A program made the translations under genes and the position numbers. DNA of 21,713 nt from DAOTKC01 sp035449045 (GTDB lineage: Bacteria > Bacillota > Clostridia > Christensenellales > CAG-917): the NCBI GenBank assembly GCA_035449045.1, contig DAOTKC010000025.1, positions 1 to 21,713 on the forward strand. The letters are read 5' to 3'. Within the stretch, counting starts at the first letter, position 1. Each line of letters starts with the position of its first letter. The notes under the pieces were generated by a model. It had not been told where the DNA came from, ran no database searches, and worked only from the letters and a program-made list of their open reading frames with translations. This document shows positions 1 to 8,312 of this stretch, one piece after another.

Positions 1-152
1 AAAGAATCTAAAGATTAACAATATAAATTATTATCTGTGTCTAATAAAGTAAGATGAATTAAATATGGCGGTCGGGAAATGCCCTTTCGCAAGATAGATT
101 AAATTTCAATTCAAAATTGATATTCTAGGCGCTTAAGAGGAGGGGAAAGAAT
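1..152 (+). other. Upstream region of the cas operon, no gene
   Basis: AT-rich non-coding sequence before cas3. The only clear signal is a very strong ribosome-binding site, AGAGGAGGGG at about 136-145, placed 7 nt before the cas3 ATG. The cas operon promoter is expected here, but I found no convincing -35/-10 pair with normal spacing. The true upstream neighbour lies outside the window. Confidence 0.6.
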
Positions 153-2522
153 ATGTTTTTCAGCGGTGATTTTTTAGCCAGAAAAGTTGATGTAGAGAGT
201 ATCGGAATTAGCTATCAGACGCTAAACGATCATTTGGAGAAAGTCGGTGATTATGCTGGCGATTTTGCCTCAAATATCGGCTCCAAAAGTGTTGCTAAGC
301 TTGCAGGGCTTTTGCACGACATCGGAAAAGCTACTCGAGATTTTCAAAATTATTTAATGAAGGGAGGGCAGCGCGGAAGCGTACCCCATTCTCTTCAAGG
401 CGCAATTTTTTCATTATTACATAATTTCACACCGCAAACCGAATTACTTAGAGAAATTCTCGCTATGGTCATTGTTTCTCACCACAGCGGGCTTTCCGAC
501 GGTTGCGATATTTCAGGCGACGAAGTCTTTACGGATTTTATTAAACGCAAAGATGAAGCCAAATTAAATTACGCCGAAATGCTTAATAATATCGATATCA
601 CAGTTCCAAATGAAGTAGAAGAATTATTTATCAAAGCCGAAAATGAAATCGCTGCGGTTATTCAAAAAATTAAAAGCACTTATAGTAATCAGGCTTCGGC
701 ATTTTTTGCTCTTGGTTTATTTGTTAAATTCATTTATTCGTGCCTTATTGATGCCGATCGCTTGGATGCCTATATATTCGGCAGTGATAACGCTTTTAAA
801 GACACGTTGCCCGAATGGGAGAACCTTATCAATGTTTTCGAAACAAATATAGCGAAGTTAAGTAGTTGCAGAGATATAGATAGAATCCGCGGCGAAATTT
901 CAGATAAGTGCAAAGCTGCAGCATGCAAAGAAACGGGAATATATCGACTCTTTGTGCCTACGGGCGGCGGAAAGACTTTTTCATCTTTACGATTTGCGCT
1001 GCATCATTGCAATGAAAAACAAAAAAAGCGAATTATTTATGTCATACCTTACCTTTCCATTATTGAGCAAACGTCAAAAAACATAAAATCAATATTGGAT
1101 TTGGGCGATAATAATGATATACTTTTCGAACATCATTCAAATATTATTCCTCCCGATGATGAAGAAGAGGATAATCTGAGAAAACTTGCCACCGAAAGAT
1201 GGGATAATCCCATTATAATTACTACCATGGTTCAATTTCTCGAATCAGTTATGTCGGCGCGTGGAAGCGAGCTTAGAAAGTTTCACAATATGTCAGATTC
1301 GGTGATTATTTTTGACGAGATACAATCGCTTCCGGTAAAAGCAATACATTTGTTCAATGAAGTAGTTTCTTTCTTATCGAAGATGTGTAATTCGACTGTC
1401 CTATTATGCTCCGCAACTCAGCCTCCATTGGAAAAAACGGTAAGAAAAAACTTATTACTGCCACCAAATCCCGATTTAATCGGATATGATATGAACGCAT
1501 TCAGTCGGCTAAATCGAACTGTCGTGAAGGTTGCAGATATTTATAATATAGATAATTTATCAAATTTTGTTTATGCATTAGCGGCCGAAAAAGGGAACTG
1601 TCTGGCAATTTTGAACACAAAGAAATCCGCAAGAGATGCCTTCATAAAAATATCCAACTTGGACACGGCAAAAGAATTCAAAATATATCATTTAAGCACA
1701 GCTATGTGCTCAAAACACAGAGCGGATATTTTTGAAGAAATAAATGACGGTCTCAAAAAAAAATTAAAGATTATATGCATTGCGACGCAACTAATTGAAG
1801 CCGGAGTCGATATTTCATTTAATTCGGTTGTGCGCGCGATTGCCGGGCTTGATTCGATGGCTCAGGCGGCCGGAAGATGCAATCGAAGCGGAGAAAGTAT
1901 CGACCCTCAACCCGTCTATATCGCACCTTTAACCGATGAGAATTTAGACAAACTTAACGAGATTAAGATCGGACGGGAAAATACGAATAGGATTATACGT
2001 GAAAATCCGGAAGCCGACTTGCTCGATAAAGTTTTGATTGACAAGTTTTATACATATAACTTTGTTCAGCGAAAGCATGAAATGGACTATACTACCGGCG
2101 AAGGCAAATTTTTATACTTAATGCTATCGGATAACTCTTACGGCAAAATCAATTATTGGAATAAATATGGAAAAGACTGTCTTGTTATTATATCTCAAGC
2201 ATTTCGCAGTGCCGACGAGAATTTTGCGGTTATCGATAAATTTGCCGAATCAGTAATAGCGCAATACGGCGAAGCGGCGGGCTTAATAGAAAAATATAAA
2301 AAGTTGCCGAAAAACATTGTGACGCGCGAAAAAATAAATATAATAAGGCAACTTGAAAAATACAGCATATCTCTATATGGATGGGAGATTGAAAATTTAT
2401 CTGAGTGCGGCGCCCTTGATTTTTTAGATGAAGAATCGCATATAAGAATAATAAATGAAAACTTTTACGATTCAAAAATCGGCTTTTGTCCCAAAAACAT
2501 CTCCCAAAATTTAATTTGTTAG
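153..2522 (+). CDS. cas3: CRISPR-associated nuclease-helicase Cas3 (type I-C)
   Basis: Signature effector of type I CRISPR systems. It is recruited by Cascade after R-loop formation, nicks the displaced strand and degrades the target while translocating. The 789-residue protein has an N-terminal HD nuclease domain (LLHDIGK with H55/D56, a further His at 79, HHSGLSD from H110) followed by a superfamily 2 helicase. Visible helicase motifs are Walker A PTGGGKT at 269-275, the DEIQ box at 388-391, SAT at 420-422, motif V around IATQLIEAGVD (543-553) and motif VI QAAGRCNRSGE at 571-581. All key residues appear intact and the HD and helicase domains are fused, as in other I-C loci. The start is fixed by the AGAGGAGGGG ribosome-binding site. 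It is the first gene of the operon, followed by an 89-bp gap before cas5. Confidence 0.96.
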   Translation: MFFSGDFLARKVDVESIGISYQTLNDHLEKVGDYAGDFASNIGSKSVAKLAGLLHDIGKATRDFQNYLMKGGQRGSVPHSLQGAIFSLLHNFTPQTELLREILAMVIVSHHSGLSDGCDISGDEVFTDFIKRKDEAKLNYAEMLNNIDITVPNEVEELFIKAENEIAAVIQKIKSTYSNQASAFFALGLFVKFIYSCLIDADRLDAYIFGSDNAFKDTLPEWENLINVFETNIAKLSSCRDIDRIRGEISDKCKAAACKETGIYRLFVPTGGGKTFSSLRFALHHCNEKQKKRIIYVIPYLSIIEQTSKNIKSILDLGDNNDILFEHHSNIIPPDDEEEDNLRKLATERWDNPIIITTMVQFLESVMSARGSELRKFHNMSDSVIIFDEIQSLPVKAIHLFNEVVSFLSKMCNSTVLLCSATQPPLEKTVRKNLLLPPNPDLIGYDMNAFSRLNRTVVKVADIYNIDNLSNFVYALAAEKGNCLAILNTKKSARDAFIKISNLDTAKEFKIYHLSTAMCSKHRADIFEEINDGLKKKLKIICIATQLIEAGVDISFNSVVRAIAGLDSMAQAAGRCNRSGESIDPQPVYIAPLTDENLDKLNEIKIGRENTNRIIRENPEADLLDKVLIDKFYTYNFVQRKHEMDYTTGEGKFLYLMLSDNSYGKINYWNKYGKDCLVIISQAFRSADENFAVIDKFAESVIAQYGEAAGLIEKYKKLPKNIVTREKINIIRQLEKYSISLYGWEIENLSECGALDFLDEESHIRIINENFYDSKIGFCPKNISQNLIC

Positions 2523-2611
2523 TAGAAATTACAAAAAGAGTATGGTAAATTAAATTGACATATTATTTGGATAGTTGTCAAGTCAAAGTTTCAACAAATG
2601 GGGAGGAAATT
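2523..2611 (+). other. cas3-cas5 intergenic gap with inverted repeat
   Basis: An 89-bp gap in an otherwise tight operon. It contains TTGACA (2555-2560) and its reverse complement TGTCAA (2576-2581) separated by 15 nt. TTGACA equals the -35 consensus, but no good -10 box follows at normal spacing. It may be an operator or weak secondary promoter for the Cascade genes, or chance in AT-rich DNA. The ribosome-binding site of cas5 (GGGAGGA, 2601-2607) closes the gap. Confidence 0.35.
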
Positions 2612-3349
2612 ATGAAAGAAGACATTCTTAAAAACATTATTGTTAAACGAAATTCGGTTGAACTTGAAGTCTATGGAGATTACGCGCTGTTCTCAGATCC
2701 CGTCACGCGTGTGGGCGGTGAAAAATTTACCTATCAAGTCCCGACATATCAAGCATTGAAAGGAATTTTGGAATCGGTGTATTGGAAGCCGACTTTTATT
2801 TGGTATATTGACTCAGTAAGAATTCTGAATAAAATCCAAACCGAAGGTAAAGGAATACGACCTATAAAGCTTAGCGGTGGGAATGAACTCGCGTTTTATA
2901 CATATTTAAAAGACGTTAGGTATCAAGTTTTAGCTCACTTTGAATGGAACGAAAATCGTCTCAATCTCGCTCAAGACAGAGACGAAAACAAGCATCATAA
3001 TATTGCAAAGCGAATGCTTGAAAAAGGCGGAAAGCGCGACATTTTCTTAGGAACCAGAGAATGTCAAGGTTATGTCGCGCCCTCAAAATTCGGCGACGGT
3101 GAAGGATATTATGACGATTACGGAGAACTGAATTTTGGTTTCATATTTCATGGTTTTAATTATCCTGACGAGATTGGGGGAGGAAAATTCGGCGTAAGAT
3201 TTTTTGAATGCAAGATGCAAGACGGCATCATCATCTTTCCGCCGCCAAATGGAGAAGAAATAAAATATAGGGAAATCCGGGACAATGTGAGTGTAAAAGC
3301 ATTTAATATAGATGCGAATATGATAATCGCCGATGCGGAGGAAAACTAA
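2612..3349 (+). CDS. cas5: Cas5 (Cas5d/Cas5c), catalytic crRNA endonuclease of type I-C
   Basis: In type I-C, which has no Cas6, Cas5 cuts the pre-crRNA at the base of the repeat hairpin and stays bound to the 5' handle in Cascade. The 245-residue product matches the family's length. It has the Cas5 N-terminal fold region (VELEVYGDYALFSDP, then VPTYQALKGILESVYWKP with Tyr46) and a downstream KHH at 127-129. These fit the Tyr/Lys/His catalytic set described for Bacillus halodurans Cas5d, although I align them only by eye. An in-frame TTG at 2555 would add 19 residues, but the ATG at 2612 is preceded by GGGAGGA at ideal spacing, so I chose it. The stop overlaps the cas8c start by one base (TAATG). 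Confidence 0.94.
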   Translation: MKEDILKNIIVKRNSVELEVYGDYALFSDPVTRVGGEKFTYQVPTYQALKGILESVYWKPTFIWYIDSVRILNKIQTEGKGIRPIKLSGGNELAFYTYLKDVRYQVLAHFEWNENRLNLAQDRDENKHHNIAKRMLEKGGKRDIFLGTRECQGYVAPSKFGDGEGYYDDYGELNFGFIFHGFNYPDEIGGGKFGVRFFECKMQDGIIIFPPPNGEEIKYREIRDNVSVKAFNIDANMIIADAEEN

Positions 3350-5319
3350 TGGGGCTTTTTCAAAATTTGCTACAAACATATGAAAAGTGTAAAGATGCTA
3401 TCGGGATAGTGCGAATCGGTAACAATGGTGAAATTAATGAGCGAAAGACTTTTCTCCCAATTTTTCACACCTTGTTTAAATCCCATATTTGCATCACTTT
3501 AGACGGTAGCGGGAATTTTTTAGACGCTAGGCGCGATAATAAAGAGCTGCCGATTATCATACCATGCACTGATTCGTCAGCCGGACGCTCGTCCGGCGTT
3601 GCGGCGCACCCTCTCTGTGATCAGCTTGATTACGTAAGTGGCTTAAATGATGAAAAACTAAATGGTTATTTGAATCAACTTAAAAAATGGCATGATGCCG
3701 CATTCGGTGCCGCGAAATTAAAACTATCTGCTATTTACGAATATGTGAGCAAAAAGACCATGCTTGCTGACTTAACAGAAAAACAGATTTTCAGAAATAC
3801 CGAGTTGAACGAAGATAGTGACGACAAGACACCGAACAAAGAAAAAATCAGAAAGTTAGGCATTCGATTTCGAATTGAATTACAGGATGATTTGTCGCCG
3901 AATGTATGGGAAGATAAAAAGTTAAGAGAGTCTTGGGCAGATTTTACTAATTTCTGCATGCAATCACAAAGCGGGGAGATATTTGATTATCTAAGCGGAA
4001 AGCCTTTAGAGTGCATTGCCGCACAACATCCAAAAAACATAAACCCGGCAACCGGGAATGCAAAATTATTATCTTGTAACGATTTCAGCGGTTTGACTTT
4101 TCGCGGAAGATTTGCAGATAAAGATGAGGCGGTAATTATTGATTATGCCCAGTCTCAAAGAATGCATCAAACTCTAAGATGGCTCATCAATAATTATGGC
4201 CATAATACTGATACACAAACGATTGTTATCTGGTCAATAGACAGCGACATAGAACCGCCGGTAATACCATATAGAGACTCATTTAATATTTTTTCAAGTC
4301 TAAAGTCCGATAAGACTGAAGCTGAAATGCTCTTACTTGCGGAAACAGAAGTCTATGCCGACTACTCAAAGAAACTCAAGCAATATTTACAAGGTTATGG
4401 CAAAACCGAAAGCATAACTACGCATTTGCGTAAGATATGCATAGCAATCTTCGATGCTGCGACAACCGGAAGAATGGGATTGACATTTTATCAGGAGTTG
4501 TCGGAAAACGACTATCTCGAAAGTATTGTCAATTGGCACAACGAAACTTCTTACTTTTTAAGAACTTGGTTAAAAGAGTCGTCTGATAGTGGCAAAGAAA
4601 TAACAAAACGTTTTGAGTATATCGGAGCGCCTTCATTCGACGATATTATGTTTGCCACATACGGAAAACCGAAAGGCGGAAAAGAAGATGATTCATATAA
4701 ACTTTTAAAAAAGAACTTTAGAAAACAATTACTCGAATGCATGTTCGGCAACTTCTCATTACCTAAAAACCTGATAGAGACGGCAGTGTCCCGTGCCTCG
4801 CAACCGTTAATTTTTATCGACAAAAACAACTCATTCGTTCCTAATGACTGGGATCGAGCTGTCAGAATTTCGTGTGCATTAATTAGAAAATATTATAAAA
4901 AGGAAAAGAATAAGGAGGAAATTTCCATGGAACTCGAAGAACAACGCCGCGATAGGGACTATCTCTACGGGAGATTACTTGCTATCGCTGACAGATTAGA
5001 GCAAACTGCGCTTTTTAAAGCAGACAAGTCAAACCAGCGTGTGACAAATGCGCTTAGATTGATGAACGCATTTTCAATTAAACCGCATCACACTTGGGGA
5101 ATTATTTATAATCAAATTTTGCCTTATAGAATTCAATTGTCAGGCGCGGGTTATTATCAAACGAAAATTGATGAAGTGATGGAGCTTTTTAAGTCGGGCG
5201 ACTTTGAGGACAACAGCCCGCTTTCCCCGTTATATCTATTAGGTTATTCAGCGCAAAACCGCGCACTGATAAAATCAAACAAAAAAGGTCAAGAGGAGGA
5301 TAATAAAAATGATGAATAA
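3349..5319 (+). CDS. cas8c: Cas8c (Csd1), large subunit of type I-C Cascade
   Basis: The large Cascade subunit, which in this family recognises the PAM and helps open the target duplex. Only Csd1/Cas8c occupies this place in the cas5-cas8c-cas7 order. The N-terminus shows the family pattern (LQTYEKCKDA, HTLFKSHICITLDGSGNF) and the middle carries typical stretches such as YAQSQRMHQTLRWLINNYG and SFNIFSSL. At 656 residues it is somewhat longer than I expect for Csd1. It has a ribosome-binding site (GCGGAGGAA, 3335-3343) and is translationally coupled to cas5. The last 130 codons carry an independent internal start for Cas11. The 3' end overlaps cas7 by 11 bp. Confidence 0.93.
   Translation: MGLFQNLLQTYEKCKDAIGIVRIGNNGEINERKTFLPIFHTLFKSHICITLDGSGNFLDARRDNKELPIIIPCTDSSAGRSSGVAAHPLCDQLDYVSGLNDEKLNGYLNQLKKWHDAAFGAAKLKLSAIYEYVSKKTMLADLTEKQIFRNTELNEDSDDKTPNKEKIRKLGIRFRIELQDDLSPNVWEDKKLRESWADFTNFCMQSQSGEIFDYLSGKPLECIAAQHPKNINPATGNAKLLSCNDFSGLTFRGRFADKDEAVIIDYAQSQRMHQTLRWLINNYGHNTDTQTIVIWSIDSDIEPPVIPYRDSFNIFSSLKSDKTEAEMLLLAETEVYADYSKKLKQYLQGYGKTESITTHLRKICIAIFDAATTGRMGLTFYQELSENDYLESIVNWHNETSYFLRTWLKESSDSGKEITKRFEYIGAPSFDDIMFATYGKPKGGKEDDSYKLLKKNFRKQLLECMFGNFSLPKNLIETAVSRASQPLIFIDKNNSFVPNDWDRAVRISCALIRKYYKKEKNKEEISMELEEQRRDRDYLYGRLLAIADRLEQTALFKADKSNQRVTNALRLMNAFSIKPHHTWGIIYNQILPYRIQLSGAGYYQTKIDEVMELFKSGDFEDNSPLSPLYLLGYSAQNRALIKSNKKGQEEDNKNDE
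4912..4929 (+). promoter_or_regulatory. Internal ribosome-binding site and start codon within cas8c
   Basis: AAGGAGGAAA at 4912-4921, near-perfect to the anti-Shine-Dalgarno sequence, lies 8 nt (counted from GGAGG) before an ATG at 4927. That ATG is in frame with cas8c (codon 527). A site of this quality inside a coding region is unlikely by chance. It matches the experimentally established expression of Cas11c from an internal start in type I-C cas8c genes. Confidence 0.85.
4927..5319 (+). CDS. cas11: Cas11c small subunit, internally translated from cas8c
   Basis: A 130-residue protein identical to the C-terminal part of Cas8c (from codon 527), read in the same frame from the internal ATG. 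In type I-C systems a separately translated C-terminal fragment of Cas8c supplies the small Cas11 subunits that line the Cascade belly and stabilise the R-loop. The fragment is rich in charged, helix-forming residues (LEEQRRDRDYLYGRLLAIADRLEQ at the start; KIDEVMELFKSG later), fitting the alpha-helical Cas11 fold. Evidence is the strong internal ribosome-binding site, frame and family precedent. No separate cas11 gene exists in the locus. Confidence 0.85.
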   Translation: MELEEQRRDRDYLYGRLLAIADRLEQTALFKADKSNQRVTNALRLMNAFSIKPHHTWGIIYNQILPYRIQLSGAGYYQTKIDEVMELFKSGDFEDNSPLSPLYLLGYSAQNRALIKSNKKGQEEDNKNDE

Positions 5320-6112
5320 CAAAATCGATTTTGCCGTAGTCTTTACGGTGAAAAATGCGAATCCCAACGGCGATCCGCTTGGTGGTAACAGACCTAGGAC
5401 GACAAGTGACGGATTTGGAGAAGTATCCGACGTTTGCTTAAAACGAAAATTGAGAAACAGGCTTCAGGATTTCGGCGAAAAAATATTCGTGCAAATGGAC
5501 GAACGTTGCGACGACGGCAAAAAATCTTTGTCTGATCGATTTAATGAATTTATTAAAGGCAAGCAAAAGAGCGATATTTCCGCAGAAGTGTGCAAAGAAT
5601 GGTTTGATGTTCGCGCTTTTGGGCAAGTGTTTGCCTTCAAAAAGGGCGATGGAGTTGAACAAGTATCTATCGGAATCCGCGGACCCGTAACAATACAATC
5701 AGCTTTTTCGCTTGAGCCGGTCCTAGTAGAATCAATACAAATCACTAAGTCGGTCAATAGCGAGACTACGGAAGACGGCAAAAAATCTTCCGATACGATG
5801 GGGGCAAAGCATCGGGTTAATAAAGCTGTGTATGTTACATACGGCAGCATCAGTCCGCAACTTGCAGAAAGGACAGGTTTTTCCGACGCCGATGCCGAAA
5901 AAATCAAAGAGGCGCTCATTTCTCTCTTTGAGGGTGACGAATCCTCGGCGCGTCCAAGCGGGTCTATGGTAGTGGAAAAAGTCATTTGGTTTAAACATAA
6001 TAGTAAATCCGGCCAATATTCTTCCGCCAAGGTTCACAAAAGCGTAAAGGTCGATAAAAACGGGAATGTGACCGTCGAGCCGCTCGAAGGTTTGGTTCCC
6101 GAGGTAATTTGA
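5309..6112 (+). CDS. cas7: Cas7 (Csd2), Cascade backbone protein of type I-C
   Basis: Cas7 polymerises along the crRNA and forms the Cascade filament. The 267-residue protein opens with the hallmark Csd2 sequence (FAVVFTVKNANPNGDPLGGNRPR) and contains SIGIRGPVTIQSAFSLEPV, the QITKSVNSE region and TMGAKHRVNKAVYVTYGSI, all typical of Cas7c. Two ATGs stand in tandem (5309, 5312). The ribosome-binding site GAGGAGGA (5293-5300) is at 9 nt from the first, so I use 5309. It overlaps cas8c by 11 bp, and its TGA overlaps the TTG start of cas4. In other I-C systems Cas7 is made in several copies per complex, which fits its own strong ribosome-binding site. Confidence 0.95.
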   Translation: MMNNKIDFAVVFTVKNANPNGDPLGGNRPRTTSDGFGEVSDVCLKRKLRNRLQDFGEKIFVQMDERCDDGKKSLSDRFNEFIKGKQKSDISAEVCKEWFDVRAFGQVFAFKKGDGVEQVSIGIRGPVTIQSAFSLEPVLVESIQITKSVNSETTEDGKKSSDTMGAKHRVNKAVYVTYGSISPQLAERTGFSDADAEKIKEALISLFEGDESSARPSGSMVVEKVIWFKHNSKSGQYSSAKVHKSVKVDKNGNVTVEPLEGLVPEVI

Positions 6113-6795
6113 ATACTACACTTGTAGAATATTCGGAGGATGACTATCTGCTACTCTCGGGCATTCAGCATTTCACTTTTTGTCCCAGGCAGTGGGCGCT
6201 TATTCATGTTGAAAATATTTGGGAAGAGAGTTTTCTTACTGCCAGCGGACGTGTTTTGCATAATAGGGTTCACGATGGTAACTCGTTTGAAAAGAGAGGC
6301 GATTTAGTCATCTTCCGCGCCCTCAAAATATCTTCGAGGGCGCTCGGCATTTCGGGCGAATGCGATGTCGTCGAATTTCATAAGTCCGATGATGGTGTTA
6401 AACTGAATAAATACGACGGCAAGTGGCTTCCCTATCCGATAGAGTATAAAAGGGGCGACGGTTTGTCGATTTACGCCGACGAAATGCAGCTCTGCGCCCA
6501 GGCGATTTGCCTTGAAGAGATGCTCTGCTGTCACATTCCCGCAGGCGCTCTCTATTACGGGCAGCCCAAGAGAAGAAAAGAGATAGTTTTTACACAAGAG
6601 TTGCGCGATAGAGTCGCCGCCGCGATGTCCGAAATGCATATGTATTTTGCGAGAAGATATACGCCGAAAGCCGTATATACAAAAAGCTGTGACGCCTGTT
6701 CGCTCAAAGACGCATGTTTGCCCGCCGTTTTTAAAAAAAGCAAAGCCGTGCAAGAATACATTATATCGGGATTGGATGATGAAGAAACTCCTTAA
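6109..6795 (+). CDS. cas4: Cas4, PAM-selecting adaptation nuclease
   Basis: A RecB-like Fe-S nuclease that works with Cas1-Cas2 to trim prespacers at the PAM and set their orientation. The 228-residue protein keeps all expected elements: Cys25 in CPRQWAL, His51, Asp86 in GECDVVEF, Glu112 and Lys114 in IEYKRG, Gln127, and the C-terminal cysteines 194, 197 and 203 (CDACSLKDAC) that with Cys25 would bind a 4Fe-4S cluster. The start is a TTG that shares four bases with the cas7 stop (TTGA), so translation is probably coupled. The 3' end overlaps the start of cas1. Confidence 0.95.
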   Translation: MNTTLVEYSEDDYLLLSGIQHFTFCPRQWALIHVENIWEESFLTASGRVLHNRVHDGNSFEKRGDLVIFRALKISSRALGISGECDVVEFHKSDDGVKLNKYDGKWLPYPIEYKRGDGLSIYADEMQLCAQAICLEEMLCCHIPAGALYYGQPKRRKEIVFTQELRDRVAAAMSEMHMYFARRYTPKAVYTKSCDACSLKDACLPAVFKKSKAVQEYIISGLDDEETP

Positions 6796-7810
6796 CGTTT
6801 TATATGTCGTCCGCCCCGACGCCTATCTTGCGCTGGAAAACGAATCGGTTCTTATAAAAGAAAACACCGAGATTGTTTTGCGCGTTCCACTCCACAATTT
6901 ACAGGGGATAGTGCACTTTGGTTATACGGGTGCTAGCCCCGCATTGATGGCGGAATGCGCCAAAAGGAACATAGCTTTGACGTTTCTTACTGAAAACGGC
7001 AAGTTTTTGGCAACCATAATCGGCGAGAGCAAAGGCAATGTCGTTTTAAGGAAAGAACAATACCGCATTTCCGACAGCGAGGAGCGAAGCGCTTTAGTTG
7101 CGCGCAATTTTATTTTCGGCAAACTGCACAACGCCAAATGGGGGCTTGAAAGGGCGGTCCGCGACCACTTTGAAGTTGTCGACGTCGCGGCTTTGAAGGA
7201 GGCCTCGGCTCAAATCTCAAGCGCCATGAGAGAGACTTTGCGGTGCGATAATTTAGAGATTCTCCGCGCAATCGAGGGCAACGCCGCGCAAGGCTATTTC
7301 AGAGTTTTTAACGAGCTTATCCTAAAAAACAAAGACTATTTTATATTTGTTAACCGCAATAAAAGGCCGCCCACCGACGCCGTAAACGCTTTGCTTTCTT
7401 TTGCCTATGTTTTGCTGGCGGCGGACTGCAGAAACGCGCTTGAGGTCGTTGGCTTGGACGCTTATGTCGGATTTTTGCATAGAGACAGGCCGGGCAGAGC
7501 ATCACTTGCGCTCGACATCATGGAGGAACTGAGATGCGTTTTTGCCGATAGGTTTGTGCTGTCGCTAATAAATAGGGGCGAAGTTAACGCCTCTCATTTT
7601 TTGGTATCCGAAAGCGGCGCCGTTACCTTGAGCGACGATGCAAGAAAGAGCTTCCTTAATTCGTGGCAGAATAAAAAGCGCGAAGTTATCACTCATCCTT
7701 ATATTCAAGAAAAAATCGAATGGGGCTTAGTGCCGCATGTTCAGGCGTTGCTTCTAGCGAGAATGATAAGAGGCGATTTGGAGGAATATCCGCCGTTTTT
7801 ATGGAAATGA
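6779..7810 (+). CDS. cas1: Cas1, spacer integrase (type I-C)
   Basis: Metal-dependent integrase that forms a complex with Cas2 and inserts prespacers at the leader end of the array. From the ATG at 6779 the protein is 343 residues, a normal I-C length (start MKKLLNVLYVVRPDAYLAL). Probable metal ligands are Glu166 (AIEGNAAQGYF), His234 (GFLHRDRPGR) and Asp246 (LALDIMEE). Two ATGs stand in tandem (6776, 6779). Neither has a clear ribosome-binding site, and the gene overlaps cas4 by 17 bp, suggesting translational coupling. An open frame upstream (from 6647) lies inside cas4 and is not part of the protein. Confidence 0.96.
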   Translation: MKKLLNVLYVVRPDAYLALENESVLIKENTEIVLRVPLHNLQGIVHFGYTGASPALMAECAKRNIALTFLTENGKFLATIIGESKGNVVLRKEQYRISDSEERSALVARNFIFGKLHNAKWGLERAVRDHFEVVDVAALKEASAQISSAMRETLRCDNLEILRAIEGNAAQGYFRVFNELILKNKDYFIFVNRNKRPPTDAVNALLSFAYVLLAADCRNALEVVGLDAYVGFLHRDRPGRASLALDIMEELRCVFADRFVLSLINRGEVNASHFLVSESGAVTLSDDARKSFLNSWQNKKREVITHPYIQEKIEWGLVPHVQALLLARMIRGDLEEYPPFLWK

Positions 7811-7859
7811 TTCAAAATTTTATAGCAATGCAGTAATGTTGGGTTATAATTGAGGGGAT

Positions 7860-8150
7860 ATGCTGGTTTTAATAACTTATGATGTTTCAACCGAAACAAA
7901 GGAAGGCAGACGGCGCTTAAATCAAGTCGCAAAGAAATGTCTCGCTTTCGGCCAGAGAGTGCAAAATTCCGTCTTTGAATGCATAGTGGATTGGAGCCAG
8001 TTCGTCGCGTTAAAGGCTGAACTGAAAAAAATTATAAAAGAAGAGGAGGACAGTTTGAGATTTTATAATTTAGGAACCAAATATAACACAAAAATCGAAC
8101 ACTATGGGACTAAGCCGAGCATTCCGATTGAAGGCACGCTCATTGTTTGA
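7860..8150 (+). CDS. cas2: Cas2, adaptation complex subunit
   Basis: Structural partner of Cas1: a Cas2 dimer bridges two Cas1 dimers and measures prespacer length. The 96-residue product has the ferredoxin-like start MLVLITYDVST with the conserved Asp8, then RVQNSVFECIVDWSQF and the C-terminal YGTKPSIPIEGTLIV typical of the I-C clade. A GAGGGG ribosome-binding site (7852-7857) precedes the ATG closely. It lies 49 bp after cas1 and 162 bp before the first repeat, and is the last cas gene. Confidence 0.95.
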   Translation: MLVLITYDVSTETKEGRRRLNQVAKKCLAFGQRVQNSVFECIVDWSQFVALKAELKKIIKEEEDSLRFYNLGTKYNTKIEHYGTKPSIPIEGTLIV

Positions 8151-8312
8151 TTCATGTGCGAAATTAATACAAACATTTGTCCCGAAATAGGTTCGCACCT
8201 AAAATTTGACGCTTTTATAATAATATCGCGAAAAATTTAATACAGTGGTGGCATTAACAACTAAATAATGCTAAACTTATTGCAAATTAACCTTCTTTTA
8301 CTAAAATTTGCA
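8151..8312 (+). promoter_or_regulatory. CRISPR leader with candidate array promoter
   Basis: AT-rich, non-coding stretch between cas2 and the first repeat, the expected place for the leader. It holds two perfect inverted repeats: GTGCGAA (8156-8162) with TTCGCAC (8192-8198), and GCATTA (8251-8256) with TAATGC (8266-8271), the second ending about 40 nt before repeat 1. A candidate promoter is TTCGCA (8192-8197), an 18-nt spacer and TATAAT (8216-8221); the -35 is only a 4/6 match. Leader identity rests on position, composition, and the intact first repeat here versus the degenerate repeat at the far end. Confidence 0.75.

Noticed and set aside
5464..6030. A 188-codon open frame antisense to cas7.
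   Set aside because: Fully inside a confidently identified gene on the other strand; low-complexity composition and no family resemblance.
8151..8312. A cas6 gene or tracrRNA for crRNA processing.
   Set aside because: None is present and none is needed: type I-C uses Cas5 for processing, and no anti-repeat was seen outside the array.
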